The notes beneath the pieces are model-generated. The model searched no databases. It worked only from the letters and a program-made list of their open reading frames with translations, and had not been told where the DNA came from. Below are positions 5,527-12,877 of a DNA stretch of 12,877 nucleotides, piece after piece; position 1 is the stretch's first letter; every line of letters begins with the position of its first letter. Position numbers and translations under genes: made by a program. Where the stretch lies: assembly GCA_023382535.1 (NCBI GenBank), contig JAHDWA010000143.1, forward strand, positions 1 to 12,877, in the 5' to 3' direction. This stretch comes from Anaerolineae bacterium (GTDB taxonomy: Bacteria > Chloroflexota > Anaerolineae > 4572-78 > J111).

Positions 5527-7539
5527 ATGGCTAAACAAAAACGAAGTGTTGAAGAGTACTCGATTGACCCGGCAGCTCAAGCCATGTTGATCCGGGCAGA
5601 CGAGTTGGGCTTGGAAACGGCTTTTACGCGGGCCGATGCCTTGCCCCCGTGTAATATCGGTTCCGCCGGCCTGTGTTGTAAGATGTGCGGCATGGGGCCG
5701 TGCCGGCTGACCAAAGATGGTTTGACCGGCGTCTGTGGAGCGACGATTGACACGATCCAGGCCCGCAATATGGTCCGGGCCATTGCCTCTGGATCGGCGG
5801 CTCACTCGGACCATGGCCGGGATATGGCCTTTACTCTCAAAGCCGTGGTCGAAGGCAAGGCCGAAGGTTACGTGATCCGCGATGTGGCTAAATTACGAAC
5901 CATTGCCGCCAAGTATAATATTCCCACGGAAGGGCGTTCTCCCACTGAAATTGCCAACGACCTGGCCGACCTCTACCTGGCCCAATTTGGGCAGCAGCGG
6001 GGCCAGGTGGTTGTCACCAGCCGGGCGCCGCAAAAACGTCAAAAGTTATGGCAAGAACACGGGGTAGTCCCCCGCGGGATTGACCGCGAAGTGGTCGAAG
6101 CCCTCCATCGCACCCATATTGGCGACGATCAGGAGGTCGCCCATCTCTTACAGCATGCCGTCCGCACCGCTTTGGCTGATGGCTGGGGGGGTAGCCTGAT
6201 TGCCACCGATATCGCCGACATCCTGTTTGGCACGCCCGCGCCGATTTTGGGGCAGGCCAATCTTGGGGTGTTAAAAGAGGATATGGTCAATGTGGTGGTG
6301 CATGGCCATGAGCCGACGCTCAGTGAGATGATCGTGGCCGCCTCGCAAGCCCCGGAGATTATCGAGTATGCCCAGGCCGCTGGAGCCAAAGGGGTGAACC
6401 TGGCCGGTATTTGCTGCACCGCCAACGAAATCTTGATGCGCCAGGGCATCCCGGCGGCGGGTAATTTTTTGCAACAGGAATTGGCCATCTTGACCGGCGC
6501 GGTCGAGGCCATGGTCGTGGATGTCCAGTGCATTATGCAGGCGCTGGTCAGCCTGGCCGAGAATTTCCACACCCAGGTTATTACCACTTCTCCCAAAGTC
6601 AAAATCAAGGGCGCGACGCATATCGAATTTGATGAGCACCGGGCGCTGACCATTGCTAAGGACATCTTACGCCACGCTATTGACAATTACAAGAATCGGG
6701 GCAAGACCCAGATCCCCAACGTGCGCGAAAGCCTGGTTCCCGGCTTTTCTCACGAATACATCAACTACATGTTAGGTGGCACCTACCGGGCCTCCTTCCG
6801 CCCGCTAAATGACGCCATCATGACCGGGCGGATTCGTGGGGTCGCGGCCATTGTCGGCTGTAACAACCCGCGCAGCCGCCACGATTACTTGCACACCCAT
6901 GTGACTCAGGAGCTGCTCAAGCAAGACGTGCTGGTGGTTGAGACGGGCTGCGGCGCTATCGCCAGCGCCAAGTTGGGGCTGCTGCTGGGGGAAGCTGGAC
7001 TGGATAAGGTCGGGCCGGGCCTGCGGGAAGTGTGCGAAACCGTCGGGATCCCGCCGGTGCTGCACATGGGATCGTGCGTGGACAATACCCGCATCCTGAC
7101 CGTGCTGACCCAGATGGTCGAAGATGGCGGCCTGGGCGACGACATTGACCAGATTCCGGCGGTCGGCCTGGCCCCGGAGTGGATGAGTGAGAAAGCTTTG
7201 GCCATCGGGACTTACTGCGTCGCCTCCGGCGCATACGTCATCTTTGGTGGCGCCTCGCCGGTGGGCGGCATGCCCGGCCGGGTTGCTGACAGCGATCTGG
7301 TACTGCACTACATGAGTGAGGGATGGGAGAAATTGTACGGGGGTAAGATGGAGTTTGTGGCCGACCCGGACGAAATGATCCGCAAAACCCTGGAACATAT
7401 TGACCAAAAACGAGCCGCCCTGAATTTGCCGACCTATGACCCATCACGTTTTGGCCGCAGCGGTGATGCTCGTGTGCTCGAATTAGAAACCCTGCCCCTG
7501 TCGGAACGACAGGCGGCCCTATATGGCGTATCGGCCTAG
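5527..7539 (+). CDS. cooS: Nickel-dependent CO dehydrogenase catalytic subunit (ACS-linked)
   Basis: 670-residue homodimeric Ni-Fe-S enzyme interconverting CO and CO2; also called acsA when it partners AcsB. Cysteines 42, 50, 51, 54, 59 and 70 near the N-terminus (PCNIGSAGLCCKMCGMGPC) fit the D- and B-cluster ligands. C-cluster candidates: His in HGHEP (259-263), Cys296/297 in GICCTANE, Cys335 in DVQC, Cys445 in VGCNNPR, Cys475 in ETGCGA and Cys517 in HMGSCVDN. The spacings resemble those known from Carboxydothermus CooS-II, from memory. Lys556 in MSEKA matches the conserved acid-base lysine. Length is normal and there is no signal peptide. Its ribosome binding site is AAGGAG at 5513. It lies 33 bp after the HTH-HMA gene and 13 bp before acsB. 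That adjacency indicates the acetyl-CoA-forming complex rather than an energy-converting CODH/hydrogenase. Confidence 0.97.
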   Translation: MAKQKRSVEEYSIDPAAQAMLIRADELGLETAFTRADALPPCNIGSAGLCCKMCGMGPCRLTKDGLTGVCGATIDTIQARNMVRAIASGSAAHSDHGRDMAFTLKAVVEGKAEGYVIRDVAKLRTIAAKYNIPTEGRSPTEIANDLADLYLAQFGQQRGQVVVTSRAPQKRQKLWQEHGVVPRGIDREVVEALHRTHIGDDQEVAHLLQHAVRTALADGWGGSLIATDIADILFGTPAPILGQANLGVLKEDMVNVVVHGHEPTLSEMIVAASQAPEIIEYAQAAGAKGVNLAGICCTANEILMRQGIPAAGNFLQQELAILTGAVEAMVVDVQCIMQALVSLAENFHTQVITTSPKVKIKGATHIEFDEHRALTIAKDILRHAIDNYKNRGKTQIPNVRESLVPGFSHEYINYMLGGTYRASFRPLNDAIMTGRIRGVAAIVGCNNPRSRHDYLHTHVTQELLKQDVLVVETGCGAIASAKLGLLLGEAGLDKVGPGLREVCETVGIPPVLHMGSCVDNTRILTVLTQMVEDGGLGDDIDQIPAVGLAPEWMSEKALAIGTYCVASGAYVIFGGASPVGGMPGRVADSDLVLHYMSEGWEKLYGGKMEFVADPDEMIRKTLEHIDQKRAALNLPTYDPSRFGRSGDARVLELETLPLSERQAALYGVSA

Positions 7540-7552
7540 AAGGAGAACACCC

Positions 7553-9847
7553 ATGTCTCGATATATTGCGACACGCGCTATTCGTGGGGCAAACGCCCTG
7601 GTCACCGAGGCCGAAGTCATGCTCCAGAAAGCTCTGGCCGAGAAAGGTCCAGATGCGCCGGTGGCTTTCCCCAATACAGCTTATTATCTACCGCTTATTT
7701 TTGGGATGACCGGAGTCCAGGTTAAAACGCTGGGACAACTGGAAGGGGTGCTCAAACAGTCCCGTTCGCTCCTGCACCCGCTCCCGGCAGCCAGTCATTG
7801 GACGCCTTATCTGGGCGAAACCCTTGACAGCGGCATGGCCACCCTGCTGGCCGCCGAGACTATTGAGGCGGTTCGCTTCATTTATGACCTGCAGCCGGAG
7901 CCAATGCCCGGCTTTCACCTGGCCGGTGGCACGGCTTTCACCAGCCCCGACGATGGCCGGGGGGACGGCAATGGCAGGGCCGATGGGCACTTGAACGGCC
8001 CGATTGACGACGTGCAGTTGCGCTCGTGGGGTATTCAACTGGTGGATGGGCGCATGCCCGGCTTTGCGGCGATTGTCGGCGCGGCCAAATCGAACGAAGT
8101 GGCGGTCAAAATTGTCCGGGAGCTGCAGCGCCGCAACATCCTGACGTTTCTCTCCGGCAATACCAATGGCCGGTCCATCATTCACCAGTTGCAGGAAGAA
8201 GGGGTGGAGATGGGCTACGATACCTACATCGTCCCCTTTGGCACCGATACTATCAGCGCTATTTATGCCCTGGGTTTTGCCACCCGTTCAGCCCTCACCT
8301 TTGGCGGCCTGAAGGGCGGTCAGGCCCGCGACATTCTGCTTTATAACAAGGACCGCGTCTTTGCCTTTGTGCTGGCCCTGGGCGAGGTGGACGATCTGAA
8401 ATATGCGGCAGCGGCGGGAGCCATCAACTTTGGCTTTCCGGTGATTGCCGACACGGTCATCCCTCAGATTTTACCGACGGGCATCACCACCTACGAGCAC
8501 GTCATCTCCATGCCCTGGAACGAGATTTCAGGCCGGACCGATCTGGAAAAAGCCGAGCGGCTGGTCCAAAAGTGCATTGAAGTACGCGGGGTGAAGGTCA
8601 AAATCGCCGATGTGCCTGTGCCTGTGCCTTATGGGTCGGCCTTTGAGGGGGAAGTGGTGCGCAAAGCCGATATGCGCATCGAATTTGGCGGCAAATATTC
8701 GCGGGCCTTTGAGTATCTGCGCATGGTTGATATGGACCAGGTGGAAGACGGGAAAATTGAGGTCATCGGCCCCGATTTCGACGAGATCGAAGCCGGCGGG
8801 GCGCTGGATATGGGCATCCTGGTCGAAGTGGCCGGCCGCAAAATGCAACTAGATTTTGAGCCGGTGCTGGAGCGGCAGATCCATTACTTTATCAACGGTG
8901 CATCGGGCATCCAGCACATTGGCCAGCGTGACATTGCCTGGATTCGGATCAGCAAATCCGCTGCCGACAAAGGCTTTACTCTGCGCCACTTTGGCGATAT
9001 CCTGCACGCCCGTTTCCACGCCGACTTTGGCAGCATCGTGGACAAGGTCCAGGTCAAAATTATTACCGAACCGGCCCAGTACAGCGAATGGCTGGACAAA
9101 GCCAGGGCCGCTTACGATTATCGTAACCGCCGCCTGGCCGATCTCACCGACGATAAGGTAGACGTGTTCTACTCCTGCACCCTGTGCCAGAGTTTTGCGC
9201 CCAATCATGTCTGCATCGTCTCGCCGGAGCGGCTGGGACTGTGCGGCGCTTACAACTGGCTCGATTGCAAGGCCAGCTACGAGATCAACCAGACCGGCCC
9301 CAACCAGCCCATCCATAAAGGGCGCGCACTTGACACCACCAAGGGTTACTGGCAAGGCACAAACACCTATGCCGGGCAGGGGTCTCACGGCGCGGTTCAG
9401 GAAGTAAGTATGTACTCTATCATGGAAAATCCTATGACGGCCTGTGGCTGCTTCGAGTGCATTGTGATGGTTATCCCCGAAGCGAACGGGGTCATGGTTG
9501 TCTCCCGCGAAGACACCAGCATGACCCCCGCCGGTATGACCTTCAGCACGCTGGCCGGTATTGCCGGCGGCGGTCTGCAAACGCCGGGGGTGATGGGCGT
9601 GGGTAAGTATTATCTGACCAGCCCCAAGTTCATTTCCGCCGATGGTGGCTTTAAGCGGGTGGTCTGGATGAGCAGTTTCCTCAAGAAGAGCATGGCCGAC
9701 GAGTTAGAGCAGGTAGCGGAGCGCGAAGGTGATCCGGGGTTAATCGAAAAAATTGCCGATGAGACGGTTTGCACCGAAGTGGATGAACTGCTGGCCTTCT
9801 TGGAGCAGGTGGGCCACCCGGCCTTACTGATGGACCCGATGTTCTAA
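7553..9847 (+). CDS. acsB: Acetyl-CoA synthase (CO-methylating), bacterial type
   Basis: 764-residue catalytic subunit that condenses CO, the methyl group from AcsCD and CoA into acetyl-CoA. The A-cluster is complete: Cys542, Cys545, Cys554 and Cys564 follow the Cx2Cx8Cx9C pattern (SCTLCQSFAPNHVC...LGLC) for the 4Fe-4S cubane, and Cys631-Gly-Cys633 (TACGCFEC) is the distal nickel motif. The long N-terminal region before residue ~310, which contacts CODH and channels CO, is present, as in bacterial AcsB and unlike archaeal CdhC. An Asp/Gly-rich insert at about residues 130-150 makes it slightly longer than usual (about 730). ATG at 7553 is chosen because of AGAAGGAGAA just upstream; the frame is open 30 bases further but has no such site and would overlap cooS. 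Confidence 0.97.
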   Translation: MSRYIATRAIRGANALVTEAEVMLQKALAEKGPDAPVAFPNTAYYLPLIFGMTGVQVKTLGQLEGVLKQSRSLLHPLPAASHWTPYLGETLDSGMATLLAAETIEAVRFIYDLQPEPMPGFHLAGGTAFTSPDDGRGDGNGRADGHLNGPIDDVQLRSWGIQLVDGRMPGFAAIVGAAKSNEVAVKIVRELQRRNILTFLSGNTNGRSIIHQLQEEGVEMGYDTYIVPFGTDTISAIYALGFATRSALTFGGLKGGQARDILLYNKDRVFAFVLALGEVDDLKYAAAAGAINFGFPVIADTVIPQILPTGITTYEHVISMPWNEISGRTDLEKAERLVQKCIEVRGVKVKIADVPVPVPYGSAFEGEVVRKADMRIEFGGKYSRAFEYLRMVDMDQVEDGKIEVIGPDFDEIEAGGALDMGILVEVAGRKMQLDFEPVLERQIHYFINGASGIQHIGQRDIAWIRISKSAADKGFTLRHFGDILHARFHADFGSIVDKVQVKIITEPAQYSEWLDKARAAYDYRNRRLADLTDDKVDVFYSCTLCQSFAPNHVCIVSPERLGLCGAYNWLDCKASYEINQTGPNQPIHKGRALDTTKGYWQGTNTYAGQGSHGAVQEVSMYSIMENPMTACGCFECIVMVIPEANGVMVVSREDTSMTPAGMTFSTLAGIAGGGLQTPGVMGVGKYYLTSPKFISADGGFKRVVWMSSFLKKSMADELEQVAEREGDPGLIEKIADETVCTEVDELLAFLEQVGHPALLMDPMF

Positions 9848-9863
9848 GAGGAAAGGGGACAGG

Positions 9864-10361
9864 ATGCCTGAAAAATTAGTTCGTGAGCTGATGCACATCG
9901 GTGTGCCGACCTGTCCGGCCCAAACGCCGCTGTTTGAGGCAGCCCAGACCTTGCTGGCCAAGCAGCTCGAGGCGCTCATTGTCCTTGACGAGCATGGTCA
10001 CGCGCTGGGCCTGCTTTCTCGCCGGGAAGTAGCGGCGGCTTATGGTCAAGCGGGTATTACCGTGCGCAATCTCGAAACCCTGACCGTCGCCGATGTTATG
10101 CGCGCCGACATCCCTCACGTACCGGCCGACATCCCGGCGCCTGCTGCCGTTCAGCTCATGCTTGACCAAAATGTGCGGGAAATCTATGTGATGCATCACG
10201 AAGGCGGTATCCACTATCCGGCGGCCGTGTTGCGGTTTGAGGATGTGCTGCGTTTTGTGTCTGCCAGGACGGAAGCGGACCTCGTTGGGATGGGTTCGGG
10301 CGCGGCGCGCAAATCACCCCTTGACATCTTCAAAGAACGGCATTCAAAAACAACGGGATAA
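9864..10361 (+). CDS. Two-CBS-domain protein in the CODH/ACS operon
   Basis: 165-residue cytoplasmic protein made almost only of a CBS pair (Bateman module). CBS1 is about residues 7-60 (VRELMHIGVPTCPAQTPLFE, then ALGLLSRREVAAA), CBS2 about 77-135 (VADVMRADIPHVPADIPAPA, then VREIYVMHHEG). No enzymatic domain or membrane segment is attached; the tail (about 140-165) is polar. CBS pairs commonly bind adenylates, and some bind S-adenosylmethionine, so a regulatory or sensing role is likely. It starts 16 bp after acsB with AGGAAAGGGG upstream, and its TAA stop overlaps the acsD ribosome binding site, so it is translated with the acetyl-CoA synthase genes. The exact ligand and partner are unknown. 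Confidence 0.9.
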   Translation: MPEKLVRELMHIGVPTCPAQTPLFEAAQTLLAKQLEALIVLDEHGHALGLLSRREVAAAYGQAGITVRNLETLTVADVMRADIPHVPADIPAPAAVQLMLDQNVREIYVMHHEGGIHYPAAVLRFEDVLRFVSARTEADLVGMGSGAARKSPLDIFKERHSKTTG

Positions 10362-10373
10362 AGGAGATCATCA

Positions 10374-11324
10374 ATGCCAGCTATCGAAATTCCTACCGAA
10401 AAGTGGACCGGTCAAGTCCGCGAAATCATTCTGGGCGCGACCCCGGCGAATGGGGGAACCCGCGCCAAAACGGTCACCGTGGGTGGTGAAACCACCCTGC
10501 CTTTCCTCCACTTTGAAGGCAAGATGCCTCATCCCCCGGTTATCGCCGTCGAAGTCCAGGATCGCCCGCCGGCCGACTGGTCCCCGCTCTTGCAGCAGGC
10601 CTGGGGTGAGGCTGCCGGCGATGTGGTGGCCTGGGCCAGGTCGGCCGAAGCCAGCGGGGCCGACATCCTTTTGCTCAAGTTCGCCCCCCACCCCGATTTG
10701 AACGCCGATTACGCCCGCAAAACGCTGCGCCGGGTTCTGGAGGCGACCGGCCTGCCGCTCGTCGTTTTTGGACCGGGTCAGGCCGAGTTAGACAACGAAA
10801 TTCTGGTGGCCGTTGCTGAAGAGGGCAAAGGGGAACGCCTGGTCTTAGGCATCTGCGAGGATAAAAATTACCGGACCATTGTCGCTGCCGCCATCGCCCA
10901 CGGCCACCTGGTCAACGCCCGCAGCCCGATGGATGTCAACTTATGCAAGCAGTTGATCATCCTGATCCGTGATGTGGGCCTGCCACTGGAGCGCATCGTC
11001 ATGGACCCGACCACCGGCGCACTGGGCTACGGTATGGAGTACGGCTACAGTGTTATGGAACGGCTGCGGCTGGCAGCCTTGCAAGGGGACAGCATGACCC
11101 AGCAGCCGATGCTGGTCACTCCCGGCGAGGAAGCCTGGCGTACCAAGGAAGCTCGCAGCGACGACGGTATCCCGGCAAGCTGGGGCGACTGGGCCGAGCG
11201 GGCCATTAATTGGGAAACGCTCACCGCCAGTACCCTGCTCCAGTCCGGGGCCGATATTATCGTCCTGCGCCACCCGGAGTCGGTCAAACGAGTACGGCGG
11301 ATGATTGAAGCGTTAATGAATTAG
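10374..11324 (+). CDS. acsD: Corrinoid iron-sulfur protein, small subunit
   Basis: 316-residue TIM-barrel subunit of the corrinoid iron-sulfur protein (CFeSP; archaeal name CdhD). With AcsC it carries the methyl group on cobalt from methyltetrahydrofolate to the A-cluster of AcsB. Recognised by the family stretches GGETTLPFLHFEGKMPH (near 37-53), SGADILLLKF, LVLGICEDKNY, AHGHLVNARSPMDVNLCKQL and DPTTGALGYGMEYGYSVMER, then GEEAWRTKEA. Length is normal. Ribosome binding site AAGGAG at 10361-10366 overlaps the stop codon of the CBS gene, implying coupled translation. It is followed by a 61-bp gap with a hairpin before acsC, the widest gap within the structural genes. Confidence 0.96.
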   Translation: MPAIEIPTEKWTGQVREIILGATPANGGTRAKTVTVGGETTLPFLHFEGKMPHPPVIAVEVQDRPPADWSPLLQQAWGEAAGDVVAWARSAEASGADILLLKFAPHPDLNADYARKTLRRVLEATGLPLVVFGPGQAELDNEILVAVAEEGKGERLVLGICEDKNYRTIVAAAIAHGHLVNARSPMDVNLCKQLIILIRDVGLPLERIVMDPTTGALGYGMEYGYSVMERLRLAALQGDSMTQQPMLVTPGEEAWRTKEARSDDGIPASWGDWAERAINWETLTASTLLQSGADIIVLRHPESVKRVRRMIEALMN

Positions 11325-11327
11325 TAA

Positions 11328-11364
11328 ACAGTAGATGTGGAAATCCCCGTCTACCGACTACTGT
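11328..11364 (+). promoter_or_regulatory. Intercistronic hairpin between acsD and acsC
   Basis: Two alternative stems share bases: ACAGTAG (11328-11334) with CTACTGT (11358-11364), and GTAGATGTGG (11331-11340) with CCCCGTCTAC (11345-11354) around an AAAT loop. They cannot form together. The hairpin begins three bases after the acsD stop; GGAGGT (11375-11380) then starts acsC translation. No T tract follows, so it is more likely an RNA-stability or processing element than a terminator. Confidence 0.5.
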
Positions 11365-11385
11365 CTACCCTATCGGAGGTAAATT

Positions 11386-12732
11386 ATGGCTCTTTCCGGC
11401 CTTCAAATCTATAAACTTCTACCCGGCAGCAGTGCAAACCCAAGCGTCAAAGCGCATGCTAACTGCAAAGAGTGCGGTTTTCCCACCTGCCTGGCCTTTG
11501 CTATGAAGCTGGCCCAGAAACAGGCTGAATTATCCCAGTGTCCTTATGTGGAAGAAGAGGCCAAGGGGCAGCTAGAAGCATCGGCAGCACCGCCGATCCG
11601 GCTCATCACTCTCTCCGCCGACGGACGCAAGCTGGAGGTTGGCAACGAGACGGTGCTCTTCCGGCACGAAAAGACCTTCTTTCATCAACCCGGCCTGTTT
11701 ATTCGGGTCAAGGACACCCAGCCCGATCTGGCCGAAGTTGCCCAGGCCGTTGGCCAGTATAAAGTGGAGTACGTGGGTATGGACCTTGCTCCGGATGGTA
11801 TTGCCGTCGAAGCGGCGGGTGGCGACTTTGCGGCGGCAGTCGAGGCGGTCAAGGCGAACTGTGTCCTGCCGCTCATCCTGTTGAGCGAAGACCCGGCTGC
11901 CGCCGAGGCCGGCCTTAAGGCTGCCCAGGGAGTCCGGCCCTTGTTATGGGCTGCGACCCCCGCCAACTGGCAGACGATGGCCAACCTGGCCAAGCAATAC
12001 AATGCTTCGCTGGCAGTGCGGGTCAACGACGGCGATGCGAACGCCCTGGCTGCCCTGGCCGAGCAAGTTAAAGAGACAGGGGTAGAAGATGTCGTGCTCG
12101 ACCCCGGCCTGCGCGACTACGGCCGCAGCTTGACCAGCTTCACCCAACTGCGCCGGCTGGCCCTGAAGCAGAACGAGCGCCGGGTCGGCTATCCCCTCAT
12201 CGCCTTTGCCGGCGATGATCCACTCCTGGCCGGCCAGTATATCGCCAAGTATGCCGGCTTCATCATCTTCGACCATTTCAGCCCGGCGACCCTCTATCCA
12301 CTGCTGGTTTTGCGGGCTAACCTCTTCACCGATCCGCAAAAACCCATCCAGGTACAGCCCGGCCTGTACGAAATTAACCATCCTGGCCCGGCCGATCCTT
12401 TGATGGTCACGACCAACTTTTCCATCACCTACTTCTCTGTGGCCAACGAAGTCGAAAGCAGCGGCTTGCCGGGCTGGCTGTTGGTGGCCGACGCCGAGGG
12501 TATGAGCGTGCTGACCGCCTGGGCGGCCGGAAAGTTCGACGCCGAGCGTATCGCCAAGAGCGTCAAGAACGGTGAGTTTGCAGAGAAGTTGAATCACAAA
12601 CGCCTGATTATCCCCGGCCATGTGGCTGTGCTGCTGGGCGAACTGGAGGAAGAACTGCCCGGCTGGGAAATCAACGTCGGCCCGCGCGAGGCGGTGGATC
12701 TGCCACATTATTTGAAGACGATGTGGGGCTAA
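11386..12732 (+). CDS. acsC: Corrinoid iron-sulfur protein, large subunit
   Basis: 448-residue subunit of CFeSP (archaeal name CdhE). The N-terminal 4Fe-4S domain shows Cx2Cx4Cx16C (NCKECGFPTC...LSQCPYV, about residues 27-53), which reductively activates the cobalt. A TIM-barrel domain follows (FIRVKDTQPDLAEVAQAVGQ, YVGMDLAPDG, then VLDPGLRDYGRSL), and the C-terminal corrinoid-binding domain carries TNFSITYFSV, GMSVLTAWAAGKF and RLIIPGHVAVLLGELEEELP, ending in GPREAVDLPHYLK. Length is normal for the family. GGAGGT lies five bases before the ATG. Last gene seen of the operon; a strong inverted repeat follows nine bases after the stop. Confidence 0.97.
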   Translation: MALSGLQIYKLLPGSSANPSVKAHANCKECGFPTCLAFAMKLAQKQAELSQCPYVEEEAKGQLEASAAPPIRLITLSADGRKLEVGNETVLFRHEKTFFHQPGLFIRVKDTQPDLAEVAQAVGQYKVEYVGMDLAPDGIAVEAAGGDFAAAVEAVKANCVLPLILLSEDPAAAEAGLKAAQGVRPLLWAATPANWQTMANLAKQYNASLAVRVNDGDANALAALAEQVKETGVEDVVLDPGLRDYGRSLTSFTQLRRLALKQNERRVGYPLIAFAGDDPLLAGQYIAKYAGFIIFDHFSPATLYPLLVLRANLFTDPQKPIQVQPGLYEINHPGPADPLMVTTNFSITYFSVANEVESSGLPGWLLVADAEGMSVLTAWAAGKFDAERIAKSVKNGEFAEKLNHKRLIIPGHVAVLLGELEEELPGWEINVGPREAVDLPHYLKTMWG

Positions 12733-12740
12733 TAGTTTGG

Positions 12741-12817
12741 GGTCCACAGATTAACACAGATTTTTACAGATTATAATTTTTATCACCTATCTGTGTGCAT
12801 CTGTGGACCGTATTTTT
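12741..12817 (+). terminator. Long inverted repeat with T tract after acsC
   Basis: Arms GGTCCACAGATTAACACAGA + T (12741-12761) and its partner (12789-12809) are complementary at 19 of 21 positions; the loop is 27 bases and AT-rich. TTTTT at 12813-12817 follows the right arm closely. Good candidate for the end of the CODH/ACS transcript. The repeated CACAGAT unit is also typical of a family of dispersed repeats found in many environmental bacteria, so this may be such an element acting as a terminator. Confidence 0.65.
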
Positions 12818-12877
12818 CGCCAGGTTAGTATTACAGCGCAATGTTGCTAACAAAATAACTAAAAAGACAAAGGCATG

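Noticed and set aside
7523..7552. Upstream extension of acsB by ten codons
   Set aside because: It would overlap the end of cooS, lacks a ribosome binding site, and the ATG at 7553 has a strong one and matches the usual AcsB N-terminus.
8849..9580. Minus-strand 243-codon open frame
   Set aside because: Antisense to the A-cluster region of acsB, which is clearly coding.
11944..12747. Minus-strand 267-codon open frame
   Set aside because: Antisense to acsC, whose C-terminal corrinoid domain is intact.
12875..12877. ATG at the very end of the window as start of a next gene
   Set aside because: No downstream sequence and the preceding AAAGG is too close to the ATG to serve as a normal ribosome binding site; it cannot be judged.

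Overview
This window most likely comes from an anaerobic, GC-rich Chloroflexota-type bacterium (Anaerolineae-like). That placement is an inference from gene content, codon use and a multi-hairpin intergenic repeat, and it is not proven. The core is a plus-strand gene cluster for the carbonyl branch of the Wood-Ljungdahl (reductive acetyl-CoA) pathway. The enzymes are the bacterial type, because the acetyl-CoA synthase carries the long N-terminal CODH-contacting region that archaeal CdhC lacks.

Layout. 1-3644 is a minus-strand histidine-biosynthesis segment: hisG (3644-2586), then hisD (1049 to beyond base 1). About 1.5 kb separates the two genes. This gap holds a low-GC gene for an AbiJ/HEPN-like defence-type protein (2431-1538), whose borders resemble those of an integron cassette, and a ~180 bp multi-hairpin palindromic element directly upstream of hisD. 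3645-3837 is a divergent control region with two dyads and a possible five-codon leader peptide. 3844-4515 encodes a PAS-LuxR regulator with a four-cysteine motif. 4516-4890 is non-coding and contains a dyad and five 9-bp tandem repeats.

4891-12732 reads as one operon: an HTH regulator fused to an HMA-like domain, cooS/acsA (CO dehydrogenase), acsB (acetyl-CoA synthase), a two-CBS-domain protein, acsD and acsC (small and large subunits of the corrinoid iron-sulfur protein). Gaps are 12-33 bp except for 61 bp between acsD and acsC, where a hairpin sits. A strong inverted repeat with a T tract follows acsC and probably ends transcription.

How it works together: CooS reduces CO2 to CO, AcsB joins CO with a methyl group delivered by AcsCD and with CoA to give acetyl-CoA (or runs the reverse). 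The metal and corrinoid ligands I could check are all present. The less ordinary parts are the accessory genes: the HTH-HMA fusion in which the CxxC metal site is replaced by Gly-Asp-His-His, the CBS-pair protein placed between acsB and acsD, and the Cys-rich PAS-LuxR protein next to the operon. Together they suggest local sensing of metal, adenylate or redox state for this oxygen- and nickel-dependent pathway. No methyltransferase (acsE), cooC-type nickel inserter or acsV gene is visible within the window.
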